Assembly: GCF_019175385.1 (NCBI RefSeq)
Contig: NC_083344.1
Location: forward strand, 26,414,231 to 26,478,230
Reading direction: 5' to 3'
DNA: 64,000 bases
Origin: Lycium barbarum
Lineage: Eukaryota > Streptophyta > Magnoliopsida > Solanales > Solanaceae
Shown here: piece after piece, positions 44,846 through 58,254 of the stretch
Numbering within the stretch: the first letter of the stretch is position 1
Layout of the letters: each line of letters starts with the position of its first letter
The notes under the pieces: model-generated
What the model saw: the letters and a program-made list of their open reading frames with translations, nothing else
The model's database searches: none
What the model was told of the DNA's origin: nothing
Made by a program: the position numbers and the translations under genes

Positions 44846-47760
44846 TCACATATTTTCTTCTGCTTCCCATGTTATTTCCTCTCGATTGTTATTTCTCCAC
44901 AAAACCTTAACTGAGGCCACTTCTTTGTTTCTAAGCCTCTGTACTTGCCTATCTAATATGGCAATGGGTAATTCATCATAAGTTAACTTTTCTGTCACTT
45001 GAACATCATTTACTAGGATGATCCTCGTAGGATCTCCAACACATTTCCGAAGCATCGAGACATGGAAAATTGGATGGACTGACTCCAAATCTGGAGGTAG
45101 ATCTAACTCATAGGCCACCTTGCCTATTTTGCGCACAATCTCATAAGGCCCTATATACCAGGGACTAAGCTTCCCCTTTTTGCCAAATCTCATCACGCCC
45201 TTCATTGGCGACACTTTCAAGAATACCCAACCCTTAACTTGGAACTCTAAGTCTCTTCGACAATTATCTGCATAGGACTTCTGACGACTTTGAGCTGCTA
45301 ACAACCGATCTTGTATGAGCTTGACTTTCTCTATGGCTTGCTCGACCAAGTCTGGCCCTATCAACTGAGCCTCTCCTATTTCAAACCACCCAATTGGGGA
45401 CCTACATTTTCGCCCATATAAAGCCTCGTACGGTGCCATTTGAATGCTAGAATGATAACTATTATTGTAAGCAAATTCAATGAGTGGAAAATGATCATCC
45501 CAACTACCTCCAAAATCTATCATACATGCCCGTAACATATCTTTAAGAGTCTGAATAGTACGTTCGGCTTGCCCATCGGTCTGTGGGTGAAATGTCGTGC
45601 TAAGGCTCACTTTGGTCCCTAGACCCTCTTGGAAAGACGTCCAAAAATTACCTGTAAACTGAGTTCCTCTGTCTGAGATAATCGATACTAGAACACCATG
45701 GAGTCTCATTATCTCTTTAAGGTAAAGCTTTGCATAATCTTCTGCCACGTACGTCGTTCTGACTGGTAAAAAATGAGCTGATTTAGTGAGTCTACCACAA
45801 TCACCCATATGGAATCATACTTACGTCGAGTACGGGGTAAGCCTGTAATGAAATCCATATTAATCACTTCCCACTTCCAAGTTGGGATTTCTATAGCTTG
45901 TACCAATCCGCCCGGCTTTTGGTGTTCGATTTTCACATGTTGGCAATTAGGACATTGAGCCACAAATTCCGCGACATCTCTCTTCATCCCATTCCACCAA
46001 TATACAGACTTGATATCATGATACATTTTCGTCACTCCGGGGTGGACAGAATAACGGGAACAATGAGCTTCTCTCAATATTTGGTGGCGTAGCCCCGCCA
46101 CATCGGGAACACATAATCTGCCTCGAAATTGAAGGACTCCGTCTCCTGAAACATCAAATGATGACTCCTCTTTCTGAGGGAGTGTATCTCTGTACTGCAT
46201 TAGCATGGGATCCTCATATTGTCGCTCCTTCACCTCTGCTACTAGCGACGAGACTGCAGAATTCTGAATAGTAGCTCCGCTGCTACCTGAGTCCACTACT
46301 CGGACTCCTAGGCTAGCTAACTGTTGGAGCTCACGGGCCATTTCTCTCTTCTCTGGTCGTACGTCACTTATACTTCCCATCGATCTACGGCTAAGAGCAT
46401 CAGCCACAACATTTGCCTTTCTGGGGTGATATAAGATATCAACATCATAGTCTTTTAGTAACTCTAGCCATCGTCGTTGCCGCAAATTCAACTCTTTCTG
46501 CTTGAAGATATACTGGAGACTCTTATGATCGGTATAAATATCCACATGGACACCATATAAATAATGTCTCCATATCTTTAAGGCATGAACCACTGCAGCC
46601 AATTCTAAATCATGGGTTGGATAATTCTGCTCATGTTTCCGCAGTTGCCTTGAAGCATATGCAACCACTTTACCGTGCTGCATCAATACACAGCCTAGCC
46701 CAACACCTGAGGCATCACAATAAACAACATATCCTTCCAATCCCTCTGGAAGTGTCAAGACTGGTGCGGAAGTCAACCTGTCTTTCAACTCTTGGAAACT
46801 ACGTTCGCAAGCATCTGTCCATTGAAACTTAGCTGATTTCTGGGTCAGCTTTGTGAGTGGTGCAGAAATAGAAGAAAAACCCTCAACGAATCTCCTGTAA
46901 TAACCTACTAAGCCCAGAAAGCTACGAACCTTCGTAGGAGTTGTGGGCCTTGGACAAGTCTTCACGGCCTCAATATTTTGGCCATCTACCCGAATATCAT
47001 CGGCTGCAACAATATGGCCCAGAAATGATACTGAGTTCAACCAAAACTCACATTTAGAAAATTTGGCAAACAACTCTCGAGTTCGAAGAACTCCGAGGAC
47101 AATACGCAAATGATCCGCATGCTTGGCCTCGGATCTAGAATACACCAAGATATCATCGATGAATACAATCACGAATAGATCCAGAAAAGGCCTGAATACA
47201 TTATTCATGAAATCCATAAATACTGCCGGCACATTAGTTATCCCAAACGACATTACTCGGAACTCAAAATGGCCATATCTTGTTCTGAAAGCTGTCTTAG
47301 GGATATATTTCTCCCTAACTCTCACTTGGTGATACCCGGACCTCAAATAGATCTTTGAAAACCATTTGGCACCTTGCAATTGATCAAATAAGTCATCGAT
47401 CCTCGGAAGAGGATATTTGTTCTTAATCGTTACTTTATTCAATTGCCGATAATCAATACACATTCTCAAAGAGCCATCTTTCTTTCGGATAAACAATACA
47501 GGTGCTCCCCACGGGGATGAACTAGGCCTAATGAAGCCTTTCTCGAGCAAGTCTTTCAATTGCTCCTTTAACTCTTTCAATTCTGCGGGTGCCATTCTAT
47601 AGGGAGGAATAGATATAGGCTTAGTGTCTGGCAACACATCAATAGCAAAATCGATCTCCCGCTCGGGAGGAAGGCCTGGAAGCTCTTCCGGGAATACATC
47701 CGGAAATTCATTCACTACGGGAATTGACTGAAGAGTTGGCGACTCAGCTTCTACATCTTG
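44846..47760 (-). pseudogene. pol: Element C pol: RT, RNase H, integrase, chromodomain
   Basis: Main open stretch 47715-45709: RT start ([20 protein letters not shown]), RT core [12 protein letters not shown] and [11 protein letters not shown] (about 47140), RNase [12 protein letters not shown] (about 46710) and [14 protein letters not shown], integrase zinc domain ([22 protein letters not shown]) and first Asp of the core (MDFITGLPR, about 45850). A one-base deletion near 45800 moves the rest to 45808-44846: SDRGTQF with the second Asp, the [16 protein letters not shown] region, the SPWYIGPYEIVRKIG block and the chromodomain-like tail VKVLWRNNNREEITWEAEENM. Length and order are normal for Tekay-type chromoviruses. 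The upstream stop TGA (HLV.VQD, about 47765) separates it from protease. Confidence 0.93.
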
Positions 47761-47883
47761 AACTCACACTAGGTGATAAATGCACCCTTTTGTGATCATC
47801 TTCCTTGCCTTTAGGTAGGAAATAAACCTACCCTTTGGTGATGCCGTATTCCCTTTCCATTCTAGAACTGGTTCTCCCGGAAA

Positions 47884-49569
47884 CTAGAAGCGAACCATTT
47901 TCATTCTACAATCAACATTGGCATACCAAGAAGCCAACCAACCCATGCCCATATTAACATCAAAATCTACCATATTTAGTTCGTGCAAGTCAACTATAGT
48001 ACGGCGGTCGGATATCACAACTATACAATCTCTATACACTCGGCTAGCTATCACCGATTCACCAACGGGTGTAGACACCTCAAAAGGTTTGATCGACTCC
48101 GGCTCGACCTTCAGTCGACCCGCAATATAAGGAGTAACATAAGACAATGTGGAGCCTGGATCAATCAAAGCATATACATCATGAGAGAATACCGATAATA
48201 TACCTGTGACCACGTCAGGATAAGACTCAAGATCTTGGCGTCCAGCCAATGCATAAATACGGTGCTGAGGACCGCTAGGAGTGGGAGCTCTCCTTCTGCC
48301 TCTACCATGGCCAGCTGGCGCATGTGAACCTGGCCCCATAGGGCGTACAGATGCTGAAGATCCGGCTACCGACCCTGATGGCTGGGTCCCGCCTCTAACA
48401 TGAACCGAGGGGCAATCACGCATGATATGGCCTGGCTGACCACATGAATAGCAAACGTTTGAGCCTGATCGGCATTGACCCCAATGCAACTTCCCACACT
48501 AGGAACATCGTGGTACGGGTGGCCTCGCCTGACCTGAATCACCTCTAAACTGAGACCCTGAGAAACTCTGACTCGGCCCTGAACGAGTAGATCTATCAAA
48601 TCTCTGGCCTGAAAACCGTTGAGGCGCACTGGTCATAGAATAACCTGAATGTCTGGGGAACTGCTGCCTATGCCCACCTCTAAACTCACCTGTCGAACCC
48701 GACGATCTTTCCCTCTTGCTATGGCCCCTATCTTGCTCACGCTCACTTCTTTGCTGTTGCAAGCTTTCCTCTAAGTTCTGAGCATCGGCCTGAATGCGTG
48801 CAATATCCATACCGTCCTGAATGGACGCAGTCAAACATCTATCCATCAAGTGTGGCCCTAGGCCTTTCACAAACCGGTGCACTCGATAACTCATATCCGC
48901 TACCATGGCTGAAGCATACCTAGCCAAGGAATTGAAGCGGAGACTATACTCTAGAGCACTCATGCTACCTTGCCTCAAATTCAAGAACTTATCGGCTCTA
49001 GCTCGTCGAAGTTCCGGAGGCATATAGTGTCAGAGAAAAGCATCAACAAACTCTTTCCATACAGGGGGAGGTGCATTGGCTCCCCGTGAAGCCATCCAAA
49101 CCGTATACCATTGGACCGAGACATCTCTCAATCTATATGACGCTAACTCCACCGACTCGGTGTCTGAAGCGTGTATCAATCGGAGCGTCCTCAACATACC
49201 ATCAATGAAGTCCTAAGGATCCTCCTCCGGCTTTGACCCAAAGAACTCCGGAGGGTTTAAAGTAATGAAATCACGGGCCCTTGCACTAACAGCCCTGTCA
49301 CCCTGCCTCGTACCTTGCCGCTGACTCTGAGTAGCGACCAACTGTGTAAGCAATTATATGGCCTCTTTGACATCTTAGCCTGAAGCATCTGGGAGATGAG
49401 CTGGAGCTCCCTCACGCTCCTCAGTAACAGGCACTTTCTGGGAGGAATGGGATTGAGCCGCACTCTGGGCCTCATTTTCTTCTACTACCGGTGGAGGTGC
49501 TTTTCCAGCCCGCTTTTCTGCCACCGTCTTGCCCTTTTGGGCCGCTGTAGCCTTTCTCTTTACAGGCAT
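47884..49569 (-). pseudogene. gag: Element C gag and protease (broken)
   Basis: Gag starts at the MPVKRKATAAQKGK methionine (49569). Stops replace Gln or Arg codons at about 49376, 49343, 49214 and 49030 and in the nucleocapsid near 48499. The core RARADKFLNLRQGSMSALEYSL is at about 49000-48930. The zinc knuckle CYSCGQPGHIMRDC (about 48450-48410) has all CCHC residues. Protease follows in the same frame, LIDPGSTLSYVTPYIAG (about 48170-48120), with DPG where DSG is usual. The stretch ends in a TAG at 47884-47886. Gag and pol probably formed one frame before decay. Confidence 0.88.
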
Positions 49570-49682
49570 TCTCTGAAATACACAACACACTATTAAGGAA
49601 CAAGAATATCTTACATCATAGCTCTATCGCACGATTCCTATGAAGAAATAAGGTCATTTATTCCTAAAATGTCTGCAGCTTC

Positions 49683-49703
49683 CTGTTTATAAGTGTGGCG
49701 CGC
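49683..49703 (-). promoter_or_regulatory. Conserved leader motif, element C
   Basis: On - gcgcgccacacttataaac followed by ag, about 60 bases after the primer site. Matches elements 2 and B. Confidence 0.55.
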
Positions 49704-49764
49704 AACACACCCATAACCAAGACTCTACTACACACGGCTCGTAGACACACCCTAGGAATGAACT

Positions 49765-49776
49765 GCTCTGATACCA
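49765..49776 (-). other. Primer binding site (tRNA-iMet), element C
   Basis: gctctgatacca on +, 4 bases from the 5' LTR edge at 49781. Confidence 0.93.
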
Positions 49777-49780
49777 CTTT

Positions 49781-52239
49781 TGTCACGACCCGACTAGGGG
49801 GCCGCGACAAGCACCCGGTGCTACCCCACCCGGGCACCCCTTAACACACATTCACATAATATCTAGGCGATTCATAAATCAAGTCATGCATTCTAGTCAT
49901 CAATCATATTAGTCCCGTTGGGCGACAATCATCTTGGATAACATCATAGGCATCTATGCCACATCAAATGTACAAGGCCGACGAGGCCAACAAAATGATA
50001 TACAAAACATAGGCCGACAAAGCCAAACATATCTACCCACATACATATGTCTACGAGCCTCTAAGAAGAGTATACATATCACATGAGCGGGACAGGACCC
50101 CGCTATGCCCATGACTATATACACAAAAGAATAAGTACCCAAATGCTATGGCTCCGAATGAAATGGAGCTCTGCTATGTAATCTCTGAGAAAGCTGCTAT
50201 GGATCAAGTCTGTCTCCCTGTGCACCTGCGGGCATGACGCATCGTCCACAAACAAAAGGACGTCAGTACGAAGAATCTACTGAGTATGTAAAGCATGATC
50301 AATATCGATGTAGAAGCACAATATACAACATATGAAGTAGCATAGGAGGGGAGACAATAATATCATCATCATGGCACTTACTTACTTTCCATAGGGACTT
50401 TCCATTCCTATTGCGTATCCGCATACATACATCCATATCCGTACTTAATTACCCTCATAATAATTTACATCTCTTATACAAAGCATATTCACATATATAC
50501 ATAGATACATAGCGTGCCCGACCATAAAGGTTCGGTGTTTCATACATACTTGGCCAACCAAGGCTCAAGGTTATATCTACCTGGCCCTACCAAGGCATCA
50601 GGGTTATCCGTACCGTCTGCAGACGTGCGCGCGCGTTACGTAATCATATACATACTTTATACATATTCATATACATATATTTTATACATACATTCTATAC
50701 ATACATTCTACCCGGCATCATAAGCTCGGGGTTTTATCATAGCCCTTCATAGGCACACATACATACAATAGCCCATAGGCATCTTAATCATCACATTATC
50801 CTCATTATTATTACTATCATTATCACTATCTTCGTTGTTATCATTACCTCTATCTTATAGGCCTACTCGTCGTACAAGGAACTTAGTACTACCGTAGCAC
50901 ATCAAGCATCATGAGCTTATTAGCTCGGAAGGTCAATCATTTGCAGAAATCATAGACTTATAGAAGATTTAGACGTTAGGCCAAAGAACCATGCCTTATG
51001 AAAGAAGGGTTAGCCTTACATACCTTTTCGTTCGACCATATAGCACTTGCACGTTCTCTTTCAATACTTGTGTTTATACCTTCATTAAGGTCATACTATC
51101 GTTAGAATCGACAACTAGCATAAATGGCTAAAGCTAGGAAAAATCGGACAGCATTTCCTTTATTTATACAACATTCCTCCATATCGTAATTCAACTCCCA
51201 AACGTCAACAATACATTTACAGTATCATAACAATAGCCTTTAGTCATCTACATTATCCATATTCTCAATTCACTTCCCATTTTCCATATTCGAGACCATA
51301 ACACACGATTTCATCCATTCACGTACAATGCCTATTTCATGATCTTAACGTCATCTATAACCCATTCAGGTCACAACACAACAACAATCATGATTCAATT
51401 CAAACTATTTCTCAAAACGTCACTATTCATCTTTCATGACCCATTTTGCTATACTCTTCTAAAATCCAAGCATTTTAACTTCCAAAGACCTTAAACAACA
51501 TATAAATACCATAAATCTTACCTTAGATGTTATAGGAACAAGCCTTAGTCGAAATACTCTTCTTGAGCAAAACCCTAGTTTTCCTCCATTTGGATTTCTT
51601 AACTTGAATGATCTTTAATGGGTTGGCTTACAATTGATTCACTTGTTTTATGTTGTTGATGGCTTAAAATCCTTGAAAACTTGTGTAATAAATGTAGAGA
51701 GATGTTTTAGAGAGAAGGGATGAAATGTGGAAATGATTTTATGAACTTGGTCCCTATTAAATAACCCATTCACTGATCTGTCGGGTCCATTATACGGTCC
51801 ATTATATGGTCCGTATACTCATTATACGGTCCGTATAATTGACCGTAAAACGTGCCTTTCCTTCACCCTTCACTGTGACCATTTGACGGTTCATTATACG
51901 GGCCGTAAAAATTTATACGGTCCGTATAATTGACCGTAAAATTGCACGAGTGAGCAACCTTCGCTGTGATGGTTTTACGGTCCATTATACGGTCCGTAAA
52001 ACATTATGTGGTCCGTATAATGTGCCGTAAAACTCACCAGTCCACTGAACTTGTTCTCGTCACTTCGTTGATCTCCAATCCTTATGGAACCTTCTTAACA
52101 CTTGTTTAACACTTCATTAGCAATCTAAGGGACGTTATAACTCTTTCCCAAAATGCCCTTAAGTAATCATTAACCCGATACTCGTATTTCACTAGTTAAT
52201 TCACTTGCGTACCAACGGAAGATTTTCCGAGGTGTAACA
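49781..52239 (-). repeat. Element C 5' LTR (2.5 kb)
   Basis: Fuller copy of the LTR: TGTCACGACCCGACT on + to ..GGTGTAACA. It contains the region lost from the other LTR (50416-51450), with spaced GC-rich modules and tacata-rich sequence, the twin stem-loop at 50243-50283 and the palindrome cluster at 51785-52035. Confidence 0.92.
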
Positions 52240-52244
52240 GTTAA

Positions 52245-53982
52245 GTTCTTAAGGCCTTCTAAGTCTGAGACAGTCTGTACTTATGGCCTGTTTTGGGGTA
52301 TTTTCGATAGGAATGTGACAACACTCAAAACATAAAAGTTATAAGTCTTTGCAATACCTTTCCAACCATATATATGGAGCTAAAACAGAGCTCTGTGCTA
52401 GAATTTATGCCCGTTTTACTAGACGCTATGCAGTCCGCGCGAAGTGCCCTTTAGGTGTGCGATAGCGCACCGAACTCGACATTTTAAAAGCCTAACTTCG
52501 TTATATTCATTCCCACTTTATTTTAAACCAATTTTTCTGAGGAAAAAAACCCTAAAGAAGTCTCTCAAGCCCAAAGGACGAAGCTTTTTTCTCCTAACCT
52601 TCAAGATACTTTAAGGTAAGCCTATTCCATGCATTCCAAGTCAATTCCAACATACGTTCATGATTCTTAAGTAGAAATTCAACGTTCTTAACCTAGGTTT
52701 TCAAGAAAACCCAATTAAAGGGATTCAAGACTTAAGCTTTGGGATTTTTCTTCAAGTTCATACCTTTACTACAAGATTGGAGCATTACCAGGTATGTAAG
52801 GCTACTATCCATATGTGGGAACGTCCTTGTACCATGTTATATTAAGCCTTATGGTATTAATTCATTATTGTGTTCTTGATATTCCATTATGATTATTGAG
52901 AATCTGGCTGTAATCCATGAAAACCCATACGTTGTATTCCATGGGTTCTTACATGCAAGTTTTTAAACAAAAATGCTCGTTTCATGAATATCCTGCATGT
53001 CTACACGTTTTCATGCAATTACATTATATAATTATTTTACATGCCAAGATACAAGTATTCATGTTAAATACAAGTCATGCTTTCATGAAATTCATGGGCT
53101 TCTAAGCCAGCTATGTCATATTCATATTTTTGGGAGTTGCACTAATTACCGAGAAGGCTTCAAGTAGCCTGAAACTACGTTAGCCACCGTAGGATAAGGA
53201 TCGCTCTGCCTAGTAGGACGATACCTTAATATTGATTGGATCCTTTCATGTGATATTACATCTTATACCCTAGCAAGGTATGAGAGACTTTGTTGGTAGG
53301 GTGCAAGTACCAAACTTCATGTTGTCGGTTATATTTATGCTCTCCCTACTTAAATTGTTTTTTACTCATGTGATATCTATATGTATTCATGTTCATGACA
53401 AGGTTTCAGTTTCAGTTTCAGCTTTTATCATGCTATTTCATGTGCCATGTTCATTTCATTCATTCACTTTACATACCAATACATTCAATGTGCTGACGTC
53501 CCCTTTCTATTGCCTGGGGCCCTGCATTTTATGATGCAGGTATGGATTTACAAGATGAAGCATCTGCTCAGTAGGACTTTACACATATCAGCTTGTTGAT
53601 GAGCCCCATCTTCTTCGGGGTTTAGTCATTATTTACCTTATGTTAGTTATGCATTTAAGGTATGCGGGGGGCCTTGTCTCAGCAGTTACATTTGGAGGAC
53701 TCATGTTAGAGGTTTCATAGACTAGTCAGCCAGTCAGGTATGTCAGATAATCAGAGTCGTTTAGCCATCTTTGGCTCAGCATTTATGACAATCCGCATTT
53801 ATGTTTTAAACAAGTATCTGATATTTTGAAATCTCATGTTTATTAAGGCTCATCATGTTTTATGTCATATTCCGCTCATGTTGTGCCTCATGATGATTCA
53901 GCAAGCTATGTGGTTCGCTCTATCACATGCAGTAAGGCACCGAGTGTTATGTTATGCCCAGGCCATATTTCGGGGTGTGACA
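52245..53982 (+). repeat. Element D 5' LTR, main part
   Basis: Continues the LTR begun at 42888. It carries the palindrome gtgcgatagcgcac (52457-52470), an RNA-like stem cccc / gggg at 53500-53519 (only stem 2 of the twin structure), CAGGTA at about 53537-53542, and ends ..GGTGTGACA. Confidence 0.85.
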
Positions 53983-53987
53983 AAGCT

Positions 53988-54000
53988 TGGTATCAGATCC
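53988..54000 (+). other. Primer binding site (tRNA-iMet), element D
   Basis: tggtatcagatcc after the spacer; one base differs from the usual tggtatcagagcc. Confidence 0.85.
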
Positions 54001-54001
54001 T

Positions 54002-57000
54002 AGGTTCAAGTGTCTTAGGGAGTCTATGAAACTGTGTCCAGTGGAGTTTCTTTTATATGTGTGTGCCGGCCACGCATATAAATGGTTAACTACCAAGACA
54101 TTCAGTATTGTCTCACTTCTTTCATACTCTAGGTTGTGCAATTAGAGCCATTCGTTTAGGAACTTTCCTAACTCGTGCGACGAAGCTTAGAACAGTAACA
54201 TTCTCTTCCTATCGAATTCAGAACGTATCGAATACGCAAGCGACGAGCAGGAAATCAAAGGTCCAAGTGAGGATGATTACCCATCGGGTGGTGCAAGTTT
54301 GTGACAGATGAGAATTGAAAGGATATTGAGAGTGGGACAAAATTCATAGTCATTATAGACCAAAACATAACCCTTATCAGAAAGGACCTAGGCAGTATCA
54401 TGTTTTATAGTTATCAGTTCACCTCAGTTATCAGTAATATAGTCTTGTAATTAACAGGGTTATGGTTATTCAGTACGCCAGTATTCAGTTATTTGGCTAT
54501 CAAATCTTCAATTTTCAGTGTATTTGGATTTTTTGTAGCATGCGAGTATACAGTGATGCCTATGGGTGCTAAGAGAAAGTTTAGGTCACAACTACTACAG
54601 CGAAATCTCCCCATGTTTTAAGTTCAGGTTAAGACCCAAGACTCACCAAATAAAGCATGAAGTAATTTACCTAGAGTTAGTATCCTCTGAAGGACAGGTT
54701 TCGGCATGGTAGTATATAAGTATGTTCTATACCTTAGGGAATAAGTTTATTTTGATTTTTGGCCATGGAGCCACAAGTATGAGGATGATAGGTCAGATTT
54801 AAGACCCTAAGGAATAATAGGTTATGAAGTTGGCCACAATAGGCATAAACTGCTCGCGATAGTTTGGACAGAAAAGGGCCCAATGGCAAAATTTCATAGG
54901 AGTCAGACAAGTTTGATGTTGCGGAGGAGGTGTTCAGTTGGTTCAAGTTTAATCAGGTTAGAACTACAAAGTACTACGTTAGTAAGTTACTACAATAAGT
55001 AAGTATTACTATGAGATAAGAATAGCTGACAGTTCCCTCTCAGGTCGTGTGATTAAGTGTTTACCCCAAATGTGTATAGTTTGACATGATTTTAAAGTGT
55101 ATAGAAAGCTTGGGGTTAGGTATTTCAATCTTTTATTTAAGAGAGACGTGATTGCCCTAAGATTGATCCATGACGATAGTCAGAAAAGATAATATGCGAT
55201 TGTAGAATAGGTCAGAGGATGAGGGAAGTTAGAAATAATCATATGCTTCATGCTAGTTATTGAAAACATAAGAAGAACATGATGATTAGCAGGTGGTTAG
55301 TAGAAAAATAGTAAATCGTGAGTAGATGTAGTGAATTACCAACTCCATCAGGGTTAGTAGAAGTACAATTTGGTATCCTTGGTTAGGTTAACGTTAGTAA
55401 CTAGGTAACAGTTGGAGTACACCAAATGTGTGTTAAAGCCCAATGAGTTAAAGTTAAACTCGAATTACAGTGTCAGTGGTAGAAGAAAACCAGTTAGGCA
55501 GAACTAACATAATGATCAGATAGCGACTTATTGCTAAACTTAAGGAATCCTCAGGCTTAAAATGTCAGCTTTTGAACTAAGAGGGAGATGTTACGACAAG
55601 GTAAGAAGGTATATCACGTGTTCCTTATATTAATAAGCATCGACAAAGAAAAGTTCGAGGTAATGTGACGTTCCCAATCCTTGAGTAATGCATGTAGTGG
55701 GTAGTACTTATGCCCAGAAGTACTCTACTCATACCTTACGTACTATATCGTGCCCATGTTAGTATTTTACACTCCATGAATATGATTCAAGAATGAAGAC
55801 TCCATCACGATAGTGGTCTACGCAAAAGAAGCGTTCTTTAATGTTTTGCATATCAGGTTGTGCTCATGTCTAAAAACAAACGTATCTATGTCTCACGTAT
55901 TCATCGTGTTTTTATACCCACGTCCATGTTCTAGCTTGTAAGTGCTTTCTGATTATGATGATGATTTTGTAAGGATCAGAGAGAGGGTAATATAAACGTT
56001 TAAAGACAAAATGTCTGATGCAATATGCACATATATCTTCAAGAATAGAAAAATATCAAAGGTAGTGATGAAAGTAGATCAAGATGGATGCCCTACCCAC
56101 GATTCCAAGTAACTCGTGCTTATGTTCCTCTGGATAATATTTTGCAATCATGATAAAAGGATGCCTTTTCTTTCACTAAGTACCTATGCCTCGTTTATGT
56201 TCAAAGTGACTTTCTACTCATGCCTTAGATGCTTGAGGAACTAATTATTAATGTCTATAATCCCTCTCTTCATGAACCTTATTTTATAACGAGGGCACCT
56301 ACTCACAGTGATAAGAGTAAGCTATGTTGAACCATGTCTCATTCCGTAAATACGTCTAAGTTTCAAAGGTGATATCTTATCCGGGCCGTATGTCTCAAAG
56401 CACCCAAGAGTGGAGCCTACAATTGTACTCTATGCAAGTCACACTTATGCCTTATTCTTACTTCAATTCTCATGAAATCATGAAGTCATGTCCAACTGCC
56501 CCGGTATGCATCATCGATGTACTCATGTAAATCTCATGTTGCTCATGCCCCTATGCCTCGAGTCATTCTATCCACGTATTCACACTTTATACCATATTAG
56601 TCATGTTTTCAGGTATACATGTTCCATGTTACGTTATTCTTGTTCGATGTACCCATGTCATGTCTATGCTTTTAAAACGAAGTATCCCATATGATTCGTA
56701 CCTCTAATTCATTTCGCTCAATCATTCATGATCCTCCCATGATAATAAGCAAGATGATCCAAGGTATTAATATTTATGTTTCAGAGAGAAGGTAAGGTTC
56801 GAAGTAAGGTACGTTCAAATTTCAAAGTGAGATCCTTTCAGGTACTTTATGGTACTCATCTTAAAGGTATTCTACACAGATTCAACATATTCATGTCATG
56901 CCCACGATAGAGCTTATGCTATATATTAGGATCATATTTCTATTATATGACTCAAATCTGTCACATTCGCACCGAGCTGCGCTTACGTTGAAAGCCCAAG

Positions 57001-57564
57001 TAGTACTCCTACCTAATATGTCTATCGTAGTGATAAATGAACATCTATGATTGAACCTCTAAGTGTTCGGATCCCATCTCAGCTTAGCATACAGATCTCC
57101 TACTGTAAAATAACATTTATGTTTATAAACATTGAGGTTTCATATTATGATAACCATGTTTTCACGCATTCAGATCTCATGTCAGTTTAGTACCCATGTA
57201 TCCACGTCGGTCAGTATTCATGTATTCATGTTCCATGTCATGCTCCTCATGTCCATGCAATAGTGTCATGTCTATGCAAATGTTCCAGTACTAATGTCAT
57301 TCGTGCCTATGAACTCTTCTCAAATCTCATGTATAGTATTTATGTATTCTTTTTCTTCAGTACCTACGTGTTCATCTCAGACCGGGATTCATGAAAATTA
57401 TCATTCACGTATTCATGTCAGTCCAGTATTCATGTTAGTCGCATTCATGTTCCAATACCCTGTTATGCCATGTTATGTGTGTTATGATGCCCTTTGCAGT
57501 TTGTGTTGTGCTCTGGTTAGCTGGTAGGGGGTTAAGTTGTTAGGGCCACATTTTGGCTATCAGG
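54002..57564 (+). other. Element D internal region, non-coding
   Basis: About 3.6 kb with no gag, protease, RT or RNase H motif that I can see. A weak form of the leader motif (ccggccacgcatataaatgg) is at 54066-54085. From about 56400 the sequence becomes rich in short catgt / tattcatgt words. Confidence 0.7.
56400..57480 (+). repeat. CATG-rich low-complexity stretch
   Basis: Dozens of scattered tcatgt, attcatgt and ccatgtca words with no fixed period. It ends near the integrase fragment and resumes at 58110-58250. No coding role seen. Confidence 0.55.
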
Positions 57565-58102
57565 CTATAGAAAAAGTCAAGTTGATATTTGAGAACGGCT
57601 CAGAGTCTCCAGAAGTCCTATACCATTGATAGGAGAAGGGACTTAGAGTTTCAAGTCGATGATTGGGTGTTTTTTTAAAGATTTCACCTAGGAAAGGTGT
57701 GAGGAAATTTTGACAAGAAGGGAAGCTTAGTCCCAAATATATTGGACCTTACAGAATCCTACGGAGGGTTGGTCAAGTAGCTTATGAACTTGAGTTGCCA
57801 CAAGATTTAGCGGCTGTACGCCCGGTGTTTCATGTATCCATATTGAGGAAGTTTGTGGGCGACCCGTCATTGATTGTTCCTGTTGATACTATTATAGTTA
57901 AGGATGGTTTGACCTATGAGGAGACCCTGTAGCCATTCTTGATCGTCAGGTTTGCAAGTTGAGAACTAAGGAAGTTGCCTCATTTAAATTTTTATGGAGA
58001 AGTCAGAAAGTTCAGGAGGCTACATGGGAAGCCGAAGAAGATATGAAATCCAAGTATTTGTACTTGTTTGAGGAACCGGCAGAGAATGCTCAAGCTAACT
58101 AA
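57565..58102 (+). pseudogene. pol: Element D integrase tail and chromodomain
   Basis: Only surviving coding part of D: the integrase C-terminal region (LEFQVDDWVF, KYIGPYRILRRVGQVAYELELP, VRPVFHVS), spread over several frames, and the chromodomain-like tail FLWRSQKVQEATWEAEEDMKSKY, ending at a TAA (58100-58102). Frameshifts occur near 57680 and 57925. A decayed relative of the pol genes above. Confidence 0.82.
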
Positions 58103-58254
58103 CCTCCATATCCATGTCATACCCCTTACGTATTGATGTCTCATGTTTCACGTTCACGTTCATGTATTCATTATTCATATTTCCATGTAACCATGTCATG
58201 CCAGCTCAGTCCCCATGTTTCATGTCATGTTTTCTTCACACTCATGTATTCTGG

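Larger units (their letters stand above)
43021..52239 (-). mobile_element. Element C: near-complete Tekay-like gypsy
   Basis: Inserted in the 5' LTR of D with perfect TSD gttaa (43016-43020 and 52240-52244). On -: 5' LTR 49781-52239, primer site, gag, pol, polypurine tract, 3' LTR 43021-44577. All domains are present in order, but seven premature stops and at least one frameshift kill it. The stops all fit C-to-T changes on the coding strand. It is the best-preserved pol in the window (a 668-codon open stretch). Confidence 0.93.

Noticed and set aside
52917..53534. Short frames repeated near 59085-59507
   Set aside because: They are the two LTR copies of element D, not genes.
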